64,000 nt of DNA, from assembly GCF_900113835.1 (NCBI RefSeq), contig NZ_FOQV01000006.1, positions 191,734-255,733 of the forward strand. The letters are read 5' to 3'. Source of the stretch: Allobosea sp. OK403. Its GTDB lineage: Bacteria > Pseudomonadota > Alphaproteobacteria > Rhizobiales > Beijerinckiaceae. Shown piece after piece: positions 26,495 through 34,874 of the stretch (within the stretch, counting starts at the first letter, position 1; each line of letters opens with the position of its first letter). The notes beneath the pieces were generated by a model. That model ran no database searches, had not been told where the DNA came from, and worked only from the letters and a program-made list of their open reading frames with translations. The position numbers and the translations under genes were made by a program.

Positions 26495-27373
26495 ATGGAC
26501 CGACCGCTTCTTCCGCTGAACGCGCTGCGCGCCTTCGAGGCCTCGGCGAGGCACCTGAGCTTCACCAAGGCTGCCATCGAGCTCTGCGTGACCCAAGCGG
26601 CTGTGAGTCAACAGGTTAGGTCGCTAGAGGTCCGGCTCGCCGTCGAGCTCTTCCGGCGTCTGCCGCGGGGGTTGGCACTCAGCGACGAAGGACGATCCCT
26701 GCTGCCGACGCTACGGGAGAGCTTCGACCTGATCGCGCAAACGCTCGATCGCTTCGCGCCTGGCGCCAAGCGCGAGGTGCTGGTTGTGGGCAGCGTCAGC
26801 ACGTTCGCTCTGGGATGGCTCCTGCCGAGGCTGAAGGCATTCCATGAGTTGCATCCTTCGGTGGAGCTCAGGCTGTCGACTAACAATAATCGGGTCGACA
26901 TCGCTGCCGAGGGGCTGGATTACGCCATCCGCTTCGGCAGCGGTGCCTGGCACGCCACCGTTGCCGAGAAGGTTTTCGACGCTCCCATGGCCCCGGTTTG
27001 CGTACCGGCCATCGCAGCTCGCCTAAAGCACCCCAACGACCTCAAGGACGAGGTCTTGTTGAGATCGTATCGCTCTGACGAATGGTCGGGCTGGGCCAGC
27101 GCTGCCGGTACCGGACCGCTGCATAGCAGAGGCCCTATGTTCGACAGTTCCCTTGCGCTCGCCGAAGTCGCGGCATCTGGTGCCGGCGTCGCCCTGGTGC
27201 CCACGGCCATGTTCCAGAACCACATCGCAGCGGGAAGGCTCGTCTGTCCCTTTTCGACCTCCGTGTCGCTCGGGAGCTACTGGCTGACATGGCTTCAGTC
27301 GCGCTCGATGTCCTCCGCGATGCTCGCGTTTCGCAACTGGCTTAAATTAGAAACTGCGATTTCGAACGCCTGA
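26495..27373 (+). CDS. LysR family transcriptional regulator (GcvA-like)
   Basis: A 292-residue regulator. The N-terminal helix-turn-helix runs LNALRAFEASARHLSFTKAA, then VTQAAVSQQVRSLEVRL, the GcvA/AmpR subtype. The C-terminal effector domain has RLSTNNNRVDIAAEGLDYAI and ends with a short QSRSMSSAMLAFRNWL. The 122-base gap to the divergent hydrolase gene is AT-rich and likely carries both promoters and the operator. Confidence 0.92.
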   Translation: MDRPLLPLNALRAFEASARHLSFTKAAIELCVTQAAVSQQVRSLEVRLAVELFRRLPRGLALSDEGRSLLPTLRESFDLIAQTLDRFAPGAKREVLVVGSVSTFALGWLLPRLKAFHELHPSVELRLSTNNNRVDIAAEGLDYAIRFGSGAWHATVAEKVFDAPMAPVCVPAIAARLKHPNDLKDEVLLRSYRSDEWSGWASAAGTGPLHSRGPMFDSSLALAEVAASGAGVALVPTAMFQNHIAAGRLVCPFSTSVSLGSYWLTWLQSRSMSSAMLAFRNWLKLETAISNA

Positions 27374-27708
27374 CGAGCCCGCTGCACCTTGTTTCCTCCG
27401 CCTCTACGACGGGTGCGGTTCCTCGAAGCACCCCCTGGCATGGTGTGGAACGTCGTAACGCTCAGCCATCGCCAGTGGCTGATCCCGATGAACTGCTTGG
27501 CTACGGAACGCTAAGGCTAGGCTTCGGTCGATCCGGCCCGTGGAGGTCCGCTCCCCGCCCTTGGCCGAAAGCCAGGCGCGCCGATTGACGCCCTCCACGG
27601 CTCATGGCGACGGGATTATGGTTGGGGCTGGCGCCCCGTTGCTCGCAGTGGGGCGCAGCACGGCGCCCGATTAGATCCTATCAAGGCGAGATGGCCGGCA
27701 AGGCTGCG
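27374..27708. other. Intergenic region without recognised content
   Basis: 335 bases between the LysR gene and the convergent DUF938 gene. A 64-codon minus-strand frame at 27404-27598 has no recognisable features and no ribosome-binding site. The mixed composition suggests a decayed gene or mobile-element remnant, but nothing can be named. Confidence 0.4.
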
Positions 27709-28362
27709 TCACAACTTCCGAAACACCACGCTCAGATTATTCGCCGGCATCTCGATGATCTCGGGCGCTGAGAAGCCCGCTTCCTTTGCCAATGCTGCGA
27801 CCTCGTCGAGATCACGCAGGCCCCAGTCGGGGTTGCGGCTGCGCAAGCTCGCGTCGAAGGCGGCGTTGCTGGGCTCGAGCGCGCGGCCGGGGCGGCGATA
27901 GGGGCCGTAGAGATAGAGCGGGGCGCCGGCTTTCAGAATGCGCCCGGCCTGGCGGACCAGGCCCTGCGCCGCCGCCCAGGGCGCGATATGGATCATGTTG
28001 ATGCACAGGATCGCGTCGGCGTGCGCGACCGGCCAGTCGTCGGCCGCCGCGTCGATCAGCAAGGGCGGGCGGATATTCTGCGCGGCTTGCGTCCAGGCCT
28101 TGATGCTCTCCAGCGCCTCGGAGGAGGGGTCGCTGGGCTGGAAGGCGAGGCCGGGCAGGGCGTTGGCAAAATGCAGGACATGCTCGCCCGAGCCGCTGGC
28201 GATCTCCAGCACGAGCCCGGTCGCAGGTAGCATATCGCGCAGCACGGCAAGGATCGCGTCGCGATTGCGCTGCGTGGCAGGCGCGAAGAGGCGCTGGCCA
28301 CTGGGCGTCGTTTCGCTCGCGGCCGGCTGCCACGGTCCGCTTGTCTTGCTGGTCATGCCCAT
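27709..28362 (-). CDS. SAM-dependent methyltransferase, DUF938
   Basis: A 217-residue class I methyltransferase of the DUF938 family. The SAM-binding motif I is VLEIASGSGEHVLHFA, motif II is LAFQPSDPS, and ILCINMIHIAPW marks motif IV. A conserved PYRRPG loop and a NPDWGLRDLDEVAALA block complete the pattern. Family members include small-molecule methyltransferases, but no substrate is known for most. The ATG follows AAAGGCAGG; a second ATG two codons later also fits. Confidence 0.88.
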   Translation of the reverse strand: MGMTSKTSGPWQPAASETTPSGQRLFAPATQRNRDAILAVLRDMLPATGLVLEIASGSGEHVLHFANALPGLAFQPSDPSSEALESIKAWTQAAQNIRPPLLIDAAADDWPVAHADAILCINMIHIAPWAAAQGLVRQAGRILKAGAPLYLYGPYRRPGRALEPSNAAFDASLRSRNPDWGLRDLDEVAALAKEAGFSAPEIIEMPANNLSVVFRKL

Positions 28363-28437
28363 CCTGCCTTTCGACCGGAGCTCGCGAATCTTTGCTGCGC
28401 CCCATCGCCACGCAATCGCGATACGCTATAAGGGCTT

Positions 28438-29763
28438 TTGAAGCAGGCCGCTGATGAGTGCGGCTTTGCATGGCGCGGGCTGGTTTTGTTAACCGAGATA
28501 TTGATCGTCGTGGCATTGACCGTGATCAACGGTCTTCTGTCCATGTCCGAATTGGCCGTCGTCTCATCCCGTCCAGCCAGGCTCAAGGTTCTCAGCGATC
28601 AAGGCAACAAGGGCGCGGCGATCGCGATCCGCCTGACCGAGAATCCGGGCCGCTTCCTCTCGACCGTGCAGATCGGCATCACGCTTGTGGGCGTGCTCTC
28701 GGGTGCCTTCTCGGGCGCGACCTTGGGCGCGCGGCTGGCCGACTGGCTGGCGGAGCAGGGGCTGTCGCGCGCGGCCTCGGACGGGCTTGGCGTCGGTGCG
28801 GTGGTGGTGGCGATCACCTATCTCTCGCTGATCCTGGGTGAGCTGGTGCCCAAGCAGATCGCCTTGCGCGATCCTGAGCGCGTCGCCGCGCGCGCGGCGC
28901 CCGCCATGCTGTTTCTCTCCAAGATCGGCGCGCCCTTGGTCTTTCTGCTCGATCTCTCGGGGCGCGCCGTGCTGAGCTTGCTCGGCCAGAAGGGCGAGCC
29001 GGAGGAGAAGGTCACCGAGGAGGAGGTCCGCACCATCATCGCCGAGGCGGAGACGGCCGGCGTGCTGGAGCGCGATGAGCGCGAGATGATCTCGGGCGTG
29101 ATGCGGCTCGCCGATCGTTCGGCGCGCGCGCTGATGACACCGCGCCGTGAGGTCGAGGTGGTCGATCTTGCCGACAGCATTGACGAGATCCGGGCTCAGT
29201 TGCGCGCGACGCGCCGCTCGCGTTTGCCGGTCCAGGACGGCGAGCCGGACTCGATCATCGGCGTCATCATCGTCAAGGATATGATCGATCTGCTCTCGGA
29301 CGGCGCGGCGCATGATCTGCGTCAGCTCGTCGACGAGGCGCCGGTGGTGATGGACACGGCCAATGCGCTGCGGATCCTGCGCGATATCCGTGCCTCCAAG
29401 GTGCATATGGCGCTGGTCTTCGACGAGTACGGGCATTTCGAAGGCATCATCACGCCCGGCGACGTGCTGGAGGCGATCATCGGCGCCTTCCAGGAGGAGG
29501 AGGAGAGCGAACCGCCGATCGTGACGCGCGCCGACGGCTCCTATCTGGTCGCCGGCTGGATGCAGGTCGACGAGTTCTCGCATGAGCTCGGCATCCACAT
29601 CCCGCGCGATGCCGATTTCCAGACGGTGGCGGGCTTCATCCTGGCCGAGCTCAACCGCTTGCCCAACGTCGGAGAGTTTTTCGACCGTGGCCACTGGCGC
29701 TTCGAAGTGGTCGATCTCGACGGGCGCCGGATCGACAAGGTGCTGGTCAGCCGGATCGAATAA
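28438..29763 (+). CDS. CNNM/CorC-type hemolysin-family protein
   Basis: A DUF21-CBS-CBS-CorC_HlyC protein of up to 441 residues. The N-terminal membrane domain runs to about 190 (SMSELAVVSSRPARLKVLSD; LGELVPKQIALRDPERVA). A paired CBS module follows at about 210-340 (LMTPRREVEVVDL; VFDEYGHFEGIIT), then the C-terminal CorC domain (RADGSYLVAGWMQVDE). Relatives act in magnesium or cobalt transport. The start is unclear: the frame opens at a TTG (28438), and another TTG at 28486 would put helix 1 right at the N-terminus, as in homologues. It is not co-directional with a close neighbour. Confidence 0.88.
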   Translation: MKQAADECGFAWRGLVLLTEILIVVALTVINGLLSMSELAVVSSRPARLKVLSDQGNKGAAIAIRLTENPGRFLSTVQIGITLVGVLSGAFSGATLGARLADWLAEQGLSRAASDGLGVGAVVVAITYLSLILGELVPKQIALRDPERVAARAAPAMLFLSKIGAPLVFLLDLSGRAVLSLLGQKGEPEEKVTEEEVRTIIAEAETAGVLERDEREMISGVMRLADRSARALMTPRREVEVVDLADSIDEIRAQLRATRRSRLPVQDGEPDSIIGVIIVKDMIDLLSDGAAHDLRQLVDEAPVVMDTANALRILRDIRASKVHMALVFDEYGHFEGIITPGDVLEAIIGAFQEEEESEPPIVTRADGSYLVAGWMQVDEFSHELGIHIPRDADFQTVAGFILAELNRLPNVGEFFDRGHWRFEVVDLDGRRIDKVLVSRIE

Positions 29764-29885
29764 GACGGGCGTTGACGGCGATTGCGGCGTCGTGGTCTAA
29801 AGCCCTCAAGGGGTTCACCGCGACGACCCCGTGAGGCTCCGGCCCAAGGTTCGCGTCCAGATTCCTTATCTTCAGGATGGACGCC

Positions 29886-30704
29886 ATGTCTTCCAACATC
29901 GAAATCAGCACTGCCCAATTGTCCCGTCTCGTCGGCTTGCCCGACGCTCCGGCACTCATCGACGTTCGTATTCCACAGGATTTCGACGCCGACCCGCGTT
30001 TGCTGCCGGCCTCCGAACGGCGCAGCCACACGGATGTGGCGGAATGGGCCAGGGGCTATGCCGGCCGGCGCGTCGTGGTCTCCTGCCAGCGCGGTCTGAA
30101 GCTCAGCGAGGGCGTTGCCGCCTGGCTGAGGCATGAGGGCGTCGAGGCCGAAAATCTCGCGGGTGGGTTCGAGGCCTGGCGCGATGCCGGCGGGATGTTG
30201 GTGGCGCCGAACAAGATTCCGCCGCGCAATGCTGCCGGCCACACCGTCTGGGTGACGCGGACCAGGCCGAAGGTCGACCGCATCGCCTGCCCCTGGCTGA
30301 TCCGGCGCTTCGTCGATCGCGATGCGGTCTTCCTGTTCGTCTCACCGTCGGAGGTCGCTGATGTGGCCGACCGTTTCGGCGCGACGCCCTTCGATATCGA
30401 CGGCGTGTTCTGGAGCCATCGCGGCGCGCGCTGCAGCTTCGACGTCATGATCGAGGAGTTTGGCCTGGCGAGCCCGCCGCTCGACAGACTGGCAACGATC
30501 GTGCGGGCGGCCGATACGGCAGAGCTCGATCTCGCGCCGCAGGCGGCGGGGCTGCTTGCGGCCTCGCTGGGCCTGTCGCGCATGTTCAAGGATGATCTCG
30601 CGCAACTGGAGGCCGGCATGCTGCTTTACGACGCGTTCTATCGCTGGTGCCGCGATGCGAGCGAGGAAAGCCATAACTGGCCCGCGAGCTCGGCCAAGAT
30701 CTGA
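29886..30704 (+). CDS. chrB: Rhodanese-ChrB fusion, chromate resistance regulator
   Basis: A 272-residue protein in two parts. Residues 1-105 form a rhodanese domain with the cysteine loop VVSCQRGLKLSEG. Residues 115-270 form the ChrB C-terminal domain (WVTRTRPKVDRIACPWLIRR; VFWSHRGARCSFDVMIEEF). ChrB proteins sense chromate or sulfate status and control chrA. The ATG at 29886 has AGGA eight bases upstream, better than the ATG at 29877. It lies 10 bases before chrA and shares its operon. Confidence 0.9.
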   Translation: MSSNIEISTAQLSRLVGLPDAPALIDVRIPQDFDADPRLLPASERRSHTDVAEWARGYAGRRVVVSCQRGLKLSEGVAAWLRHEGVEAENLAGGFEAWRDAGGMLVAPNKIPPRNAAGHTVWVTRTRPKVDRIACPWLIRRFVDRDAVFLFVSPSEVADVADRFGATPFDIDGVFWSHRGARCSFDVMIEEFGLASPPLDRLATIVRAADTAELDLAPQAAGLLAASLGLSRMFKDDLAQLEAGMLLYDAFYRWCRDASEESHNWPASSAKI

Positions 30705-30714
30705 GGGGGCGGTG

Positions 30715-32112
30715 ATGACGATCGCGACAACCATGGCTTCGGTCGAAACGGCGCCCGCCATGCCGACGCTCTCGGAGGCCACCCGCGTCTGGGCGAAGAT
30801 CGGCCTGCTCTCCTTCGGCGGGCCGGCCGGGCAGATCGCCCTGATGCATAAGGAGCTGGTCGAGGAGCGGCGCTGGATCGGCGAGCAGCGTTTCCTGCAT
30901 GCGCTCAATTACTGCATGCTCCTGCCGGGCCCGGAGGCGCAGCAGCTTGCCGTCTATATCGGCTGGCTGATGCATCGCACGCTGGGCGGGCTCATCGCCG
31001 GCCTGCTGTTCATCATCCCCGGCGCGCTGGTGATGCTCGGGCTCAGCACGCTCTATGTGCTCTACCGGCAGGTTCCGCTCGTCGACGGGATCTTCTTCGG
31101 GGTGAAGGCCGCGGTGCTTGCCGTGGTGATCGAGGCGGGTTTGCGGATCAGCCGGCGGGCGCTGAAGAACCGCGCCATGGTGGCGGTCGCGATCGCAGCC
31201 TTCATTGCGATCTTTCTGTTCAAGACGCCGTTTCCGCTGATCATCCTGGCGGCGGGGCTGGTCGGCTGGCTCGGCCATCGCATCCGGCCCGATCTGTTCG
31301 GAGCCGGCGCAGGGCATGGCGCATCGGGGCCCGATGTCGTCGGGCTTGTCGACCAGATGTTCGCGCGCGGCGAGATGGCGCATGTGCGTCCGTCGGCAGG
31401 CAAGGCGCTGCGGGTCCTGGCCATCTGGCTGCCGCTCTGGCTCGGGCCGGTGTTCCTGCTCTGGCTGATGACGGGGGGCGCGAGCGTCTGGACGCATCTG
31501 GGGACGTTCTTCAGCACCATGGCGGTCGTCACCTTCGGCGGCGCCTATGCGGTACTGGCCTATGTCGCGCAGGCGGCGGTCGAGACCTATGGCTGGCTCG
31601 TCGCCGGTGAGATGGTCGATGGGCTCGGCCTCGCCGAGACGACGCCCGGGCCCCTGATCCTGGTGCTGCAATTCGTCGGCTTCCTCGCCGGTTTCCGCGC
31701 GCCGGGCAGCCTGCCGCCGCTGCTTGCGGGCGGGCTCGGGGCGCTCTTGACGCTGTGGGTGACCTTTGCGCCCTGTTTCCTCTGGATTTTCCTGGGCGCG
31801 CCTTACGTCGAGGCGCTGCGCGGCAACAAGGCGCTGTCGGCGGCATTGAGCACGATCACGGCTGCGGTCGTCGGCGTGATCATGAATCTCGCGCTCTGGT
31901 TCGGCCTGCATGTCCTGTTCAGGGAGGTGCGCCGGATCGAGCTGCTGTTCGCCAGCCCCGACTGGCCCGTGCTGGCCTCGCTGGATTGGCGCGCGGCGCT
32001 GCTCTCGGCGGCTGCCATGGTGGCGATGCTGCGCTTCAAGATCGGGATGATCCCGACGCTGGCAGCTTGCGCCACTGCGGGCGTGATCATCACGCGCCTG
32101 GCAGGTGTCTGA
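30715..32112 (+). CDS. chrA: Chromate transporter
   Basis: A 465-residue inner-membrane protein with two homologous CHR domains. The first holds GLLSFGGPAGQIALMHKELV and the second VVTFGGAYAVLAYVAQAAVE, each followed by five or six helices with conserved PGPEAQQLA / TPGPLILVLQF. It expels chromate from the cytoplasm by proton-coupled transport. The ATG lies in a GGTGATG cluster right after chrB, with a GTG one codon earlier as an alternative. Its stop overlaps the start of the next small gene. Confidence 0.94.
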   Translation: MTIATTMASVETAPAMPTLSEATRVWAKIGLLSFGGPAGQIALMHKELVEERRWIGEQRFLHALNYCMLLPGPEAQQLAVYIGWLMHRTLGGLIAGLLFIIPGALVMLGLSTLYVLYRQVPLVDGIFFGVKAAVLAVVIEAGLRISRRALKNRAMVAVAIAAFIAIFLFKTPFPLIILAAGLVGWLGHRIRPDLFGAGAGHGASGPDVVGLVDQMFARGEMAHVRPSAGKALRVLAIWLPLWLGPVFLLWLMTGGASVWTHLGTFFSTMAVVTFGGAYAVLAYVAQAAVETYGWLVAGEMVDGLGLAETTPGPLILVLQFVGFLAGFRAPGSLPPLLAGGLGALLTLWVTFAPCFLWIFLGAPYVEALRGNKALSAALSTITAAVVGVIMNLALWFGLHVLFREVRRIELLFASPDWPVLASLDWRAALLSAAAMVAMLRFKIGMIPTLAACATAGVIITRLAGV

Positions 32113-32474
32113 TGCTCAAACGGCTTCTCCTGGGAGGATTGGCCGGTTTGCCGGTGCTGGTGGCTCAGGCCGAGGAGCGTCCTGATCTCAAGGGCTTAAA
32201 ACGGCTTCGTGGAAGCGCGATCGAACGCCTGATATCCGGCAAGGAGTTCGGAGACGGCGTACACTGGCGCTATGAATTCCACGCAAACCGCCAGCTGAAG
32301 AGCGTTTCGATGGGACGGCGACAGGAACTGCGCTGGTCGGTGAAGAACGATACCCTCTGCTGGGGGAATGCCTCCGGCCTCGTTTGCCATCAGGTTTGGC
32401 GGTTTGGTTCGACTCTCCAGCTCCAGCCGGACAACGGAACGCCGCCGCTCGATGGTGAACTGAAACCGATCTAG
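32112..32474 (+). CDS. Small exported protein of the chromate operon
   Basis: A 120-residue protein with a signal peptide (MLKRLLLGGLAGLPVLVAQA) and a short mature domain. The mature part includes two cysteines in NDTLCWGNASGLVCHQVWRF and a pattern of strands with WRYEFHANRQ. Its ATG overlaps the chrA stop (TGATG), so it is translationally coupled. The role in chromate handling is unknown. Its TAG stop is part of the palindromic repeat that follows. Confidence 0.75.
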   Translation: MLKRLLLGGLAGLPVLVAQAEERPDLKGLKRLRGSAIERLISGKEFGDGVHWRYEFHANRQLKSVSMGRRQELRWSVKNDTLCWGNASGLVCHQVWRFGSTLQLQPDNGTPPLDGELKPI

Positions 32475-32513
32475 AGCAATTTTCGATCCAATTGGACCGT
32501 TCAATTGCTCTAG
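32471..32513. repeat. CTAGAGCAATT palindrome
   Basis: Arms CTAGAGCAATT and AATTGCTCTAG around ATTGGACC-like core sequence. It starts one base before the stop codon of the upstream gene and is followed at once by a type A element. Confidence 0.75.
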
Positions 32514-32524
32514 ACCTTTGTTTT

Positions 32525-32576
32525 AACGCGTTTTCTTCACGCGAACCGGTATCCACTTCGCTCGAACACGCTCGAG
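32525..32576. repeat. Palindromic repeat, type A
   Basis: Contains GCGTTTTCTTCACGCGAACC, then GGTATCCACTTCGCTCGAAC and ends ACGCTCGAG. It matches the elements at 16893 (reverse) and 34244, with the GAACCGGTNTCCACTTCG core. Confidence 0.85.
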
Positions 32577-32578
32577 CT

Positions 32579-32896
32579 TCAGCGGCGCGGCGGCTCGCCG
32601 GGCTCGATGATGCGGTACTCGGCGTCGATGACGTCGACGCGCTCCGCCGGCCGTTTCTGCGCGGCGAAGGGATCGGGTCGCCCGAAACCGGCTGCCTTCA
32701 GTCGATTGCGCAAACGCCAGGCGGCGATCCCCCCGACGATCATGACGACCGGGATCAGGATCAATGCGAGACTGGCTGCGAGCAGGAACAGGGTGACGCC
32801 GACAACCAGGCTCGCCGCCATGGCGAGCCATGTCATCCAACGCGGCCCGCGCTGGGGGCGGCCACCAAGCTGTTCATAGAGATTGACGCGGATCAT
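32579..32896 (-). CDS. Small membrane protein
   Basis: A 105-residue inner-membrane protein. Two hydrophobic helices (MTWLAMAASLVVGVTLFLLA, then LALILIPVVMIVGGIAAW) are followed by a basic stretch and an acidic tail (AERVDVIDAEYRIIEP). The IDAEYRII motif recurs in small alphaproteobacterial membrane proteins of unknown role. The stop lies two bases from the type A repeat. No ribosome-binding site stands out. Confidence 0.72.
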   Translation of the reverse strand: MIRVNLYEQLGGRPQRGPRWMTWLAMAASLVVGVTLFLLAASLALILIPVVMIVGGIAAWRLRNRLKAAGFGRPDPFAAQKRPAERVDVIDAEYRIIEPGEPPRR

Positions 32897-32998
32897 CTGG
32901 CCCTCGTCCGATTGATCGAGGACGAGAGATAGGGACGAAATGCGGCGAAGACGAGGGCGGCTGTCGCAGGGGCAGGGCGGCCGAACGCCGCAGCGGGC

Positions 32999-34183
32999 TC
33001 AGATAGGGGCGCGCCAGTCATAGAGCCAGTCGTAGCGCCGGCGCATGCCGTCGGGGCCGAGCCGGCGCATCACCAGGTCGCGGCCAAGACTCCAGGGCCG
33101 GCCGAGATGGTAGGCACGGCCATTGCTGCGGCTGGTCGCCTGGACGCGGGCGACGCGCTCGGCGCGGGCCTTGGCATAGGTTGCCATCGCTGCCGGCACG
33201 CCGGAGGCGCCGTCGCGCTCCAGATGCGTTACCAGTTCATGCGCCAACACGGCCGCGTCCTCGATCGCCAGCGCCGCGCCCTGGGCGAAGAAGGGCAGCA
33301 CAGGATGAGCGGCGTCGCCGAGCAGGGCGATACGGCCCTGCGCCATCACGGCCGGGGTTCTGTCGAACAGCGACCAGACCTGCCATGGGCCCGCCCCACC
33401 GGCGAGGCGAAGCAGATCGGGAGCAGCGCCCGCGAGATGGCTCGCCAGCAGGCGCGCATCACCTTCGCGGCTCCAGCCTTCGCGTGCCTCCTTGGCTTCC
33501 CTGACGACGACGAGATTGATCTCGCGCCTGTTCGCGACCGGATAGTGCACGGCATGGCGGCCTGCACCGAGATGAAGCGTGATTTCGGCTGGGGGCTTGT
33601 CGCTGCCGGCCGGGACAACGGTACGCCAGGCCTCGAAGCCGGTGAAGGTGGGCGGCGCGGTGTCGCCGCTGAGTTCTCTGAGCCGGGACCAGAGCCCGTC
33701 CGCGCCGACCGCGCCGAGCGCCTGCACGGTCTCGACCTGCCCGGCATCGCTGACCAGGGTCGCAGTGATGCCGTCCTGGGTCTGGGCGATCTCCTGCAGG
33801 CCCCGGCCGACGACGAGGCGGATATTGGGGAGTTGGCGGGCTGCGTCGAGCAGCAGCATGTGCAGATCGGAGCGCTTCAGCACGCGAAAGGGCACGTCCG
33901 CCGAGGCGACCGTCATCGGCATGCTGGCGATTTCGGCGCCGTTCCGCCAGCGCCGGATGACGAGCCTGTCGGCCGTGACGCCGACGCGCTTCATCGCGAA
34001 GCCGAGATCGAGAGCTGCGAGCACCCGCCCGGCATTGGGCGATAATTGCAGGCCGGCGCCGGTCTCGCCGAAGCCTGTGCGCTTCTCAGCCAGCGTCACC
34101 GCGATACCGCGCCGGGCGAGCGCGATGGCGGCCGTCAGACCGCCGATCCCGGCGCCGGCGATCAGGATATGGGGAGTTGGCAC
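32999..34183 (-). CDS. FAD-dependent monooxygenase (salicylate hydroxylase-like)
   Basis: A 394-residue class A flavoprotein hydroxylase. The FAD-binding GxGxxG is in ILIAGAGIGGLTAAIALARR, the DG motif is GAVGADGLWSRLRE, and the GD motif is IALLGDAAHPVLPFFAQGAA. The overall layout matches salicylate and 3-hydroxybenzoate hydroxylases, which use NADH and oxygen on aromatic acids. No aromatic-degradation genes flank it, so the substrate is open. The start is a GTG giving MPTPHILIAGAG. Confidence 0.9.
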   Translation of the reverse strand: MPTPHILIAGAGIGGLTAAIALARRGIAVTLAEKRTGFGETGAGLQLSPNAGRVLAALDLGFAMKRVGVTADRLVIRRWRNGAEIASMPMTVASADVPFRVLKRSDLHMLLLDAARQLPNIRLVVGRGLQEIAQTQDGITATLVSDAGQVETVQALGAVGADGLWSRLRELSGDTAPPTFTGFEAWRTVVPAGSDKPPAEITLHLGAGRHAVHYPVANRREINLVVVREAKEAREGWSREGDARLLASHLAGAAPDLLRLAGGAGPWQVWSLFDRTPAVMAQGRIALLGDAAHPVLPFFAQGAALAIEDAAVLAHELVTHLERDGASGVPAAMATYAKARAERVARVQATSRSNGRAYHLGRPWSLGRDLVMRRLGPDGMRRRYDWLYDWRAPI

Positions 34184-34243
34184 GGGATATCCGGCTGAAG
34201 CTGTATGGGTAGGCGGACCGAAACGTCTCTCGTTCTTTGTTCT

Positions 34244-34294
34244 GTCGCGTTTTCTTCACGCGAACCGGTGTCCACTTCGCTCGAAAACGCTCTA
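34244..34294. repeat. Palindromic repeat, type A
   Basis: GCGTTTTCTTCACGCGAACC then GGTGTCCACTTCGCTCGAAA and ACGCTCTAG. The CTA at its right end is the complement of the TAG stop of the minus-strand lipoprotein gene. Confidence 0.85.
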
Positions 34295-34492
34295 GTCCTT
34301 GTTGTTGCGGCCGTCGCGATCGGGCGGCAGGTCCGGGCGGGGCGAACCCGGCTCGGCCCAGCTGCGGGCATAGGGCTCGGCCTTGCCGCCGAGGCGCGGC
34401 GCGGTCTCCTGGGACACCGATTGGCAGCCGGCGAGAAGCGTCGCCAACAACAGAACCGCGCCGGTGACCGTGCGGACCAGGCTCATCGTCAT
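34292..34492 (-). CDS. Small lipoprotein
   Basis: A 66-residue protein with a lipoprotein signal peptide: MSLVRTVTGAVLLLATLLAG ends in LLAGC, with the lipidated Cys at about residue 23. The mature part is short, Pro/Asp/Arg-rich and unstructured (SPRPDLPPDRDGRNNKD). The start is ATG at 34492 or 34486. The stop codon is contributed by the type A repeat. The start lies only three bases into the end of the zinc-finger gene, so the two may be one transcript. Confidence 0.7.
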   Translation of the reverse strand: MTMSLVRTVTGAVLLLATLLAGCQSVSQETAPRLGGKAEPYARSWAEPGSPRPDLPPDRDGRNNKD

Positions 34493-34740
34493 GCCGCTTG
34501 CGAGGTTTCGTGATGCGCGCATTCGGGCGGGGTGCAGGCGCCCCCCTTCAGCGACGCATCATATTTGAACAGCGTCGAGCAATAGGGGCAGATGATCTCG
34601 TGGTCGGAGCCCATGTCGAGGAAGACATGGGGATGGTCGAAGGGCGGCTTGGCGCCGATGCACATGAACTCATGCGCGCCGACATGGATCACGGCCACGC
34701 CGGAATCATTGTGGAAATGCGGAATGCCCGTCTCGGCCAT
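34489..34740 (-). CDS. Zinc-finger protein, NDUFS6/zf-CHCC type
   Basis: An 83-residue protein with the zf-CHCC pattern typical of the bacterial NDUFS6-like family. The metal ligands are HVFLDMGSDHEIICPYCST plus the earlier VGAHEFMCIGA. In alphaproteobacteria this protein can associate with respiratory complex I. The C-terminus adds two further cysteines (GGACTPPECAHHE). The ATG gives MAETGIPHF. The nuo genes are not in this window. Confidence 0.88.
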   Translation of the reverse strand: MAETGIPHFHNDSGVAVIHVGAHEFMCIGAKPPFDHPHVFLDMGSDHEIICPYCSTLFKYDASLKGGACTPPECAHHETSQAA

Positions 34741-34874
34741 GATCGTCGCTCTGCGAATGGGATGTCTTGTAGTGAATCGAAGATCTTGCAGTGATGCTGG
34801 CGCGCAAACTAGCGCGCGCCGCCGGCCCGCGCCAGTGCGCGATTGCCTCAGGGCGATATCGCGGTGTCGCGGGA

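Noticed and set aside
27404..27598. 64-codon minus-strand frame
   Set aside because: No ribosome-binding site, domain or conserved pattern; kept only as part of an unassigned gap.
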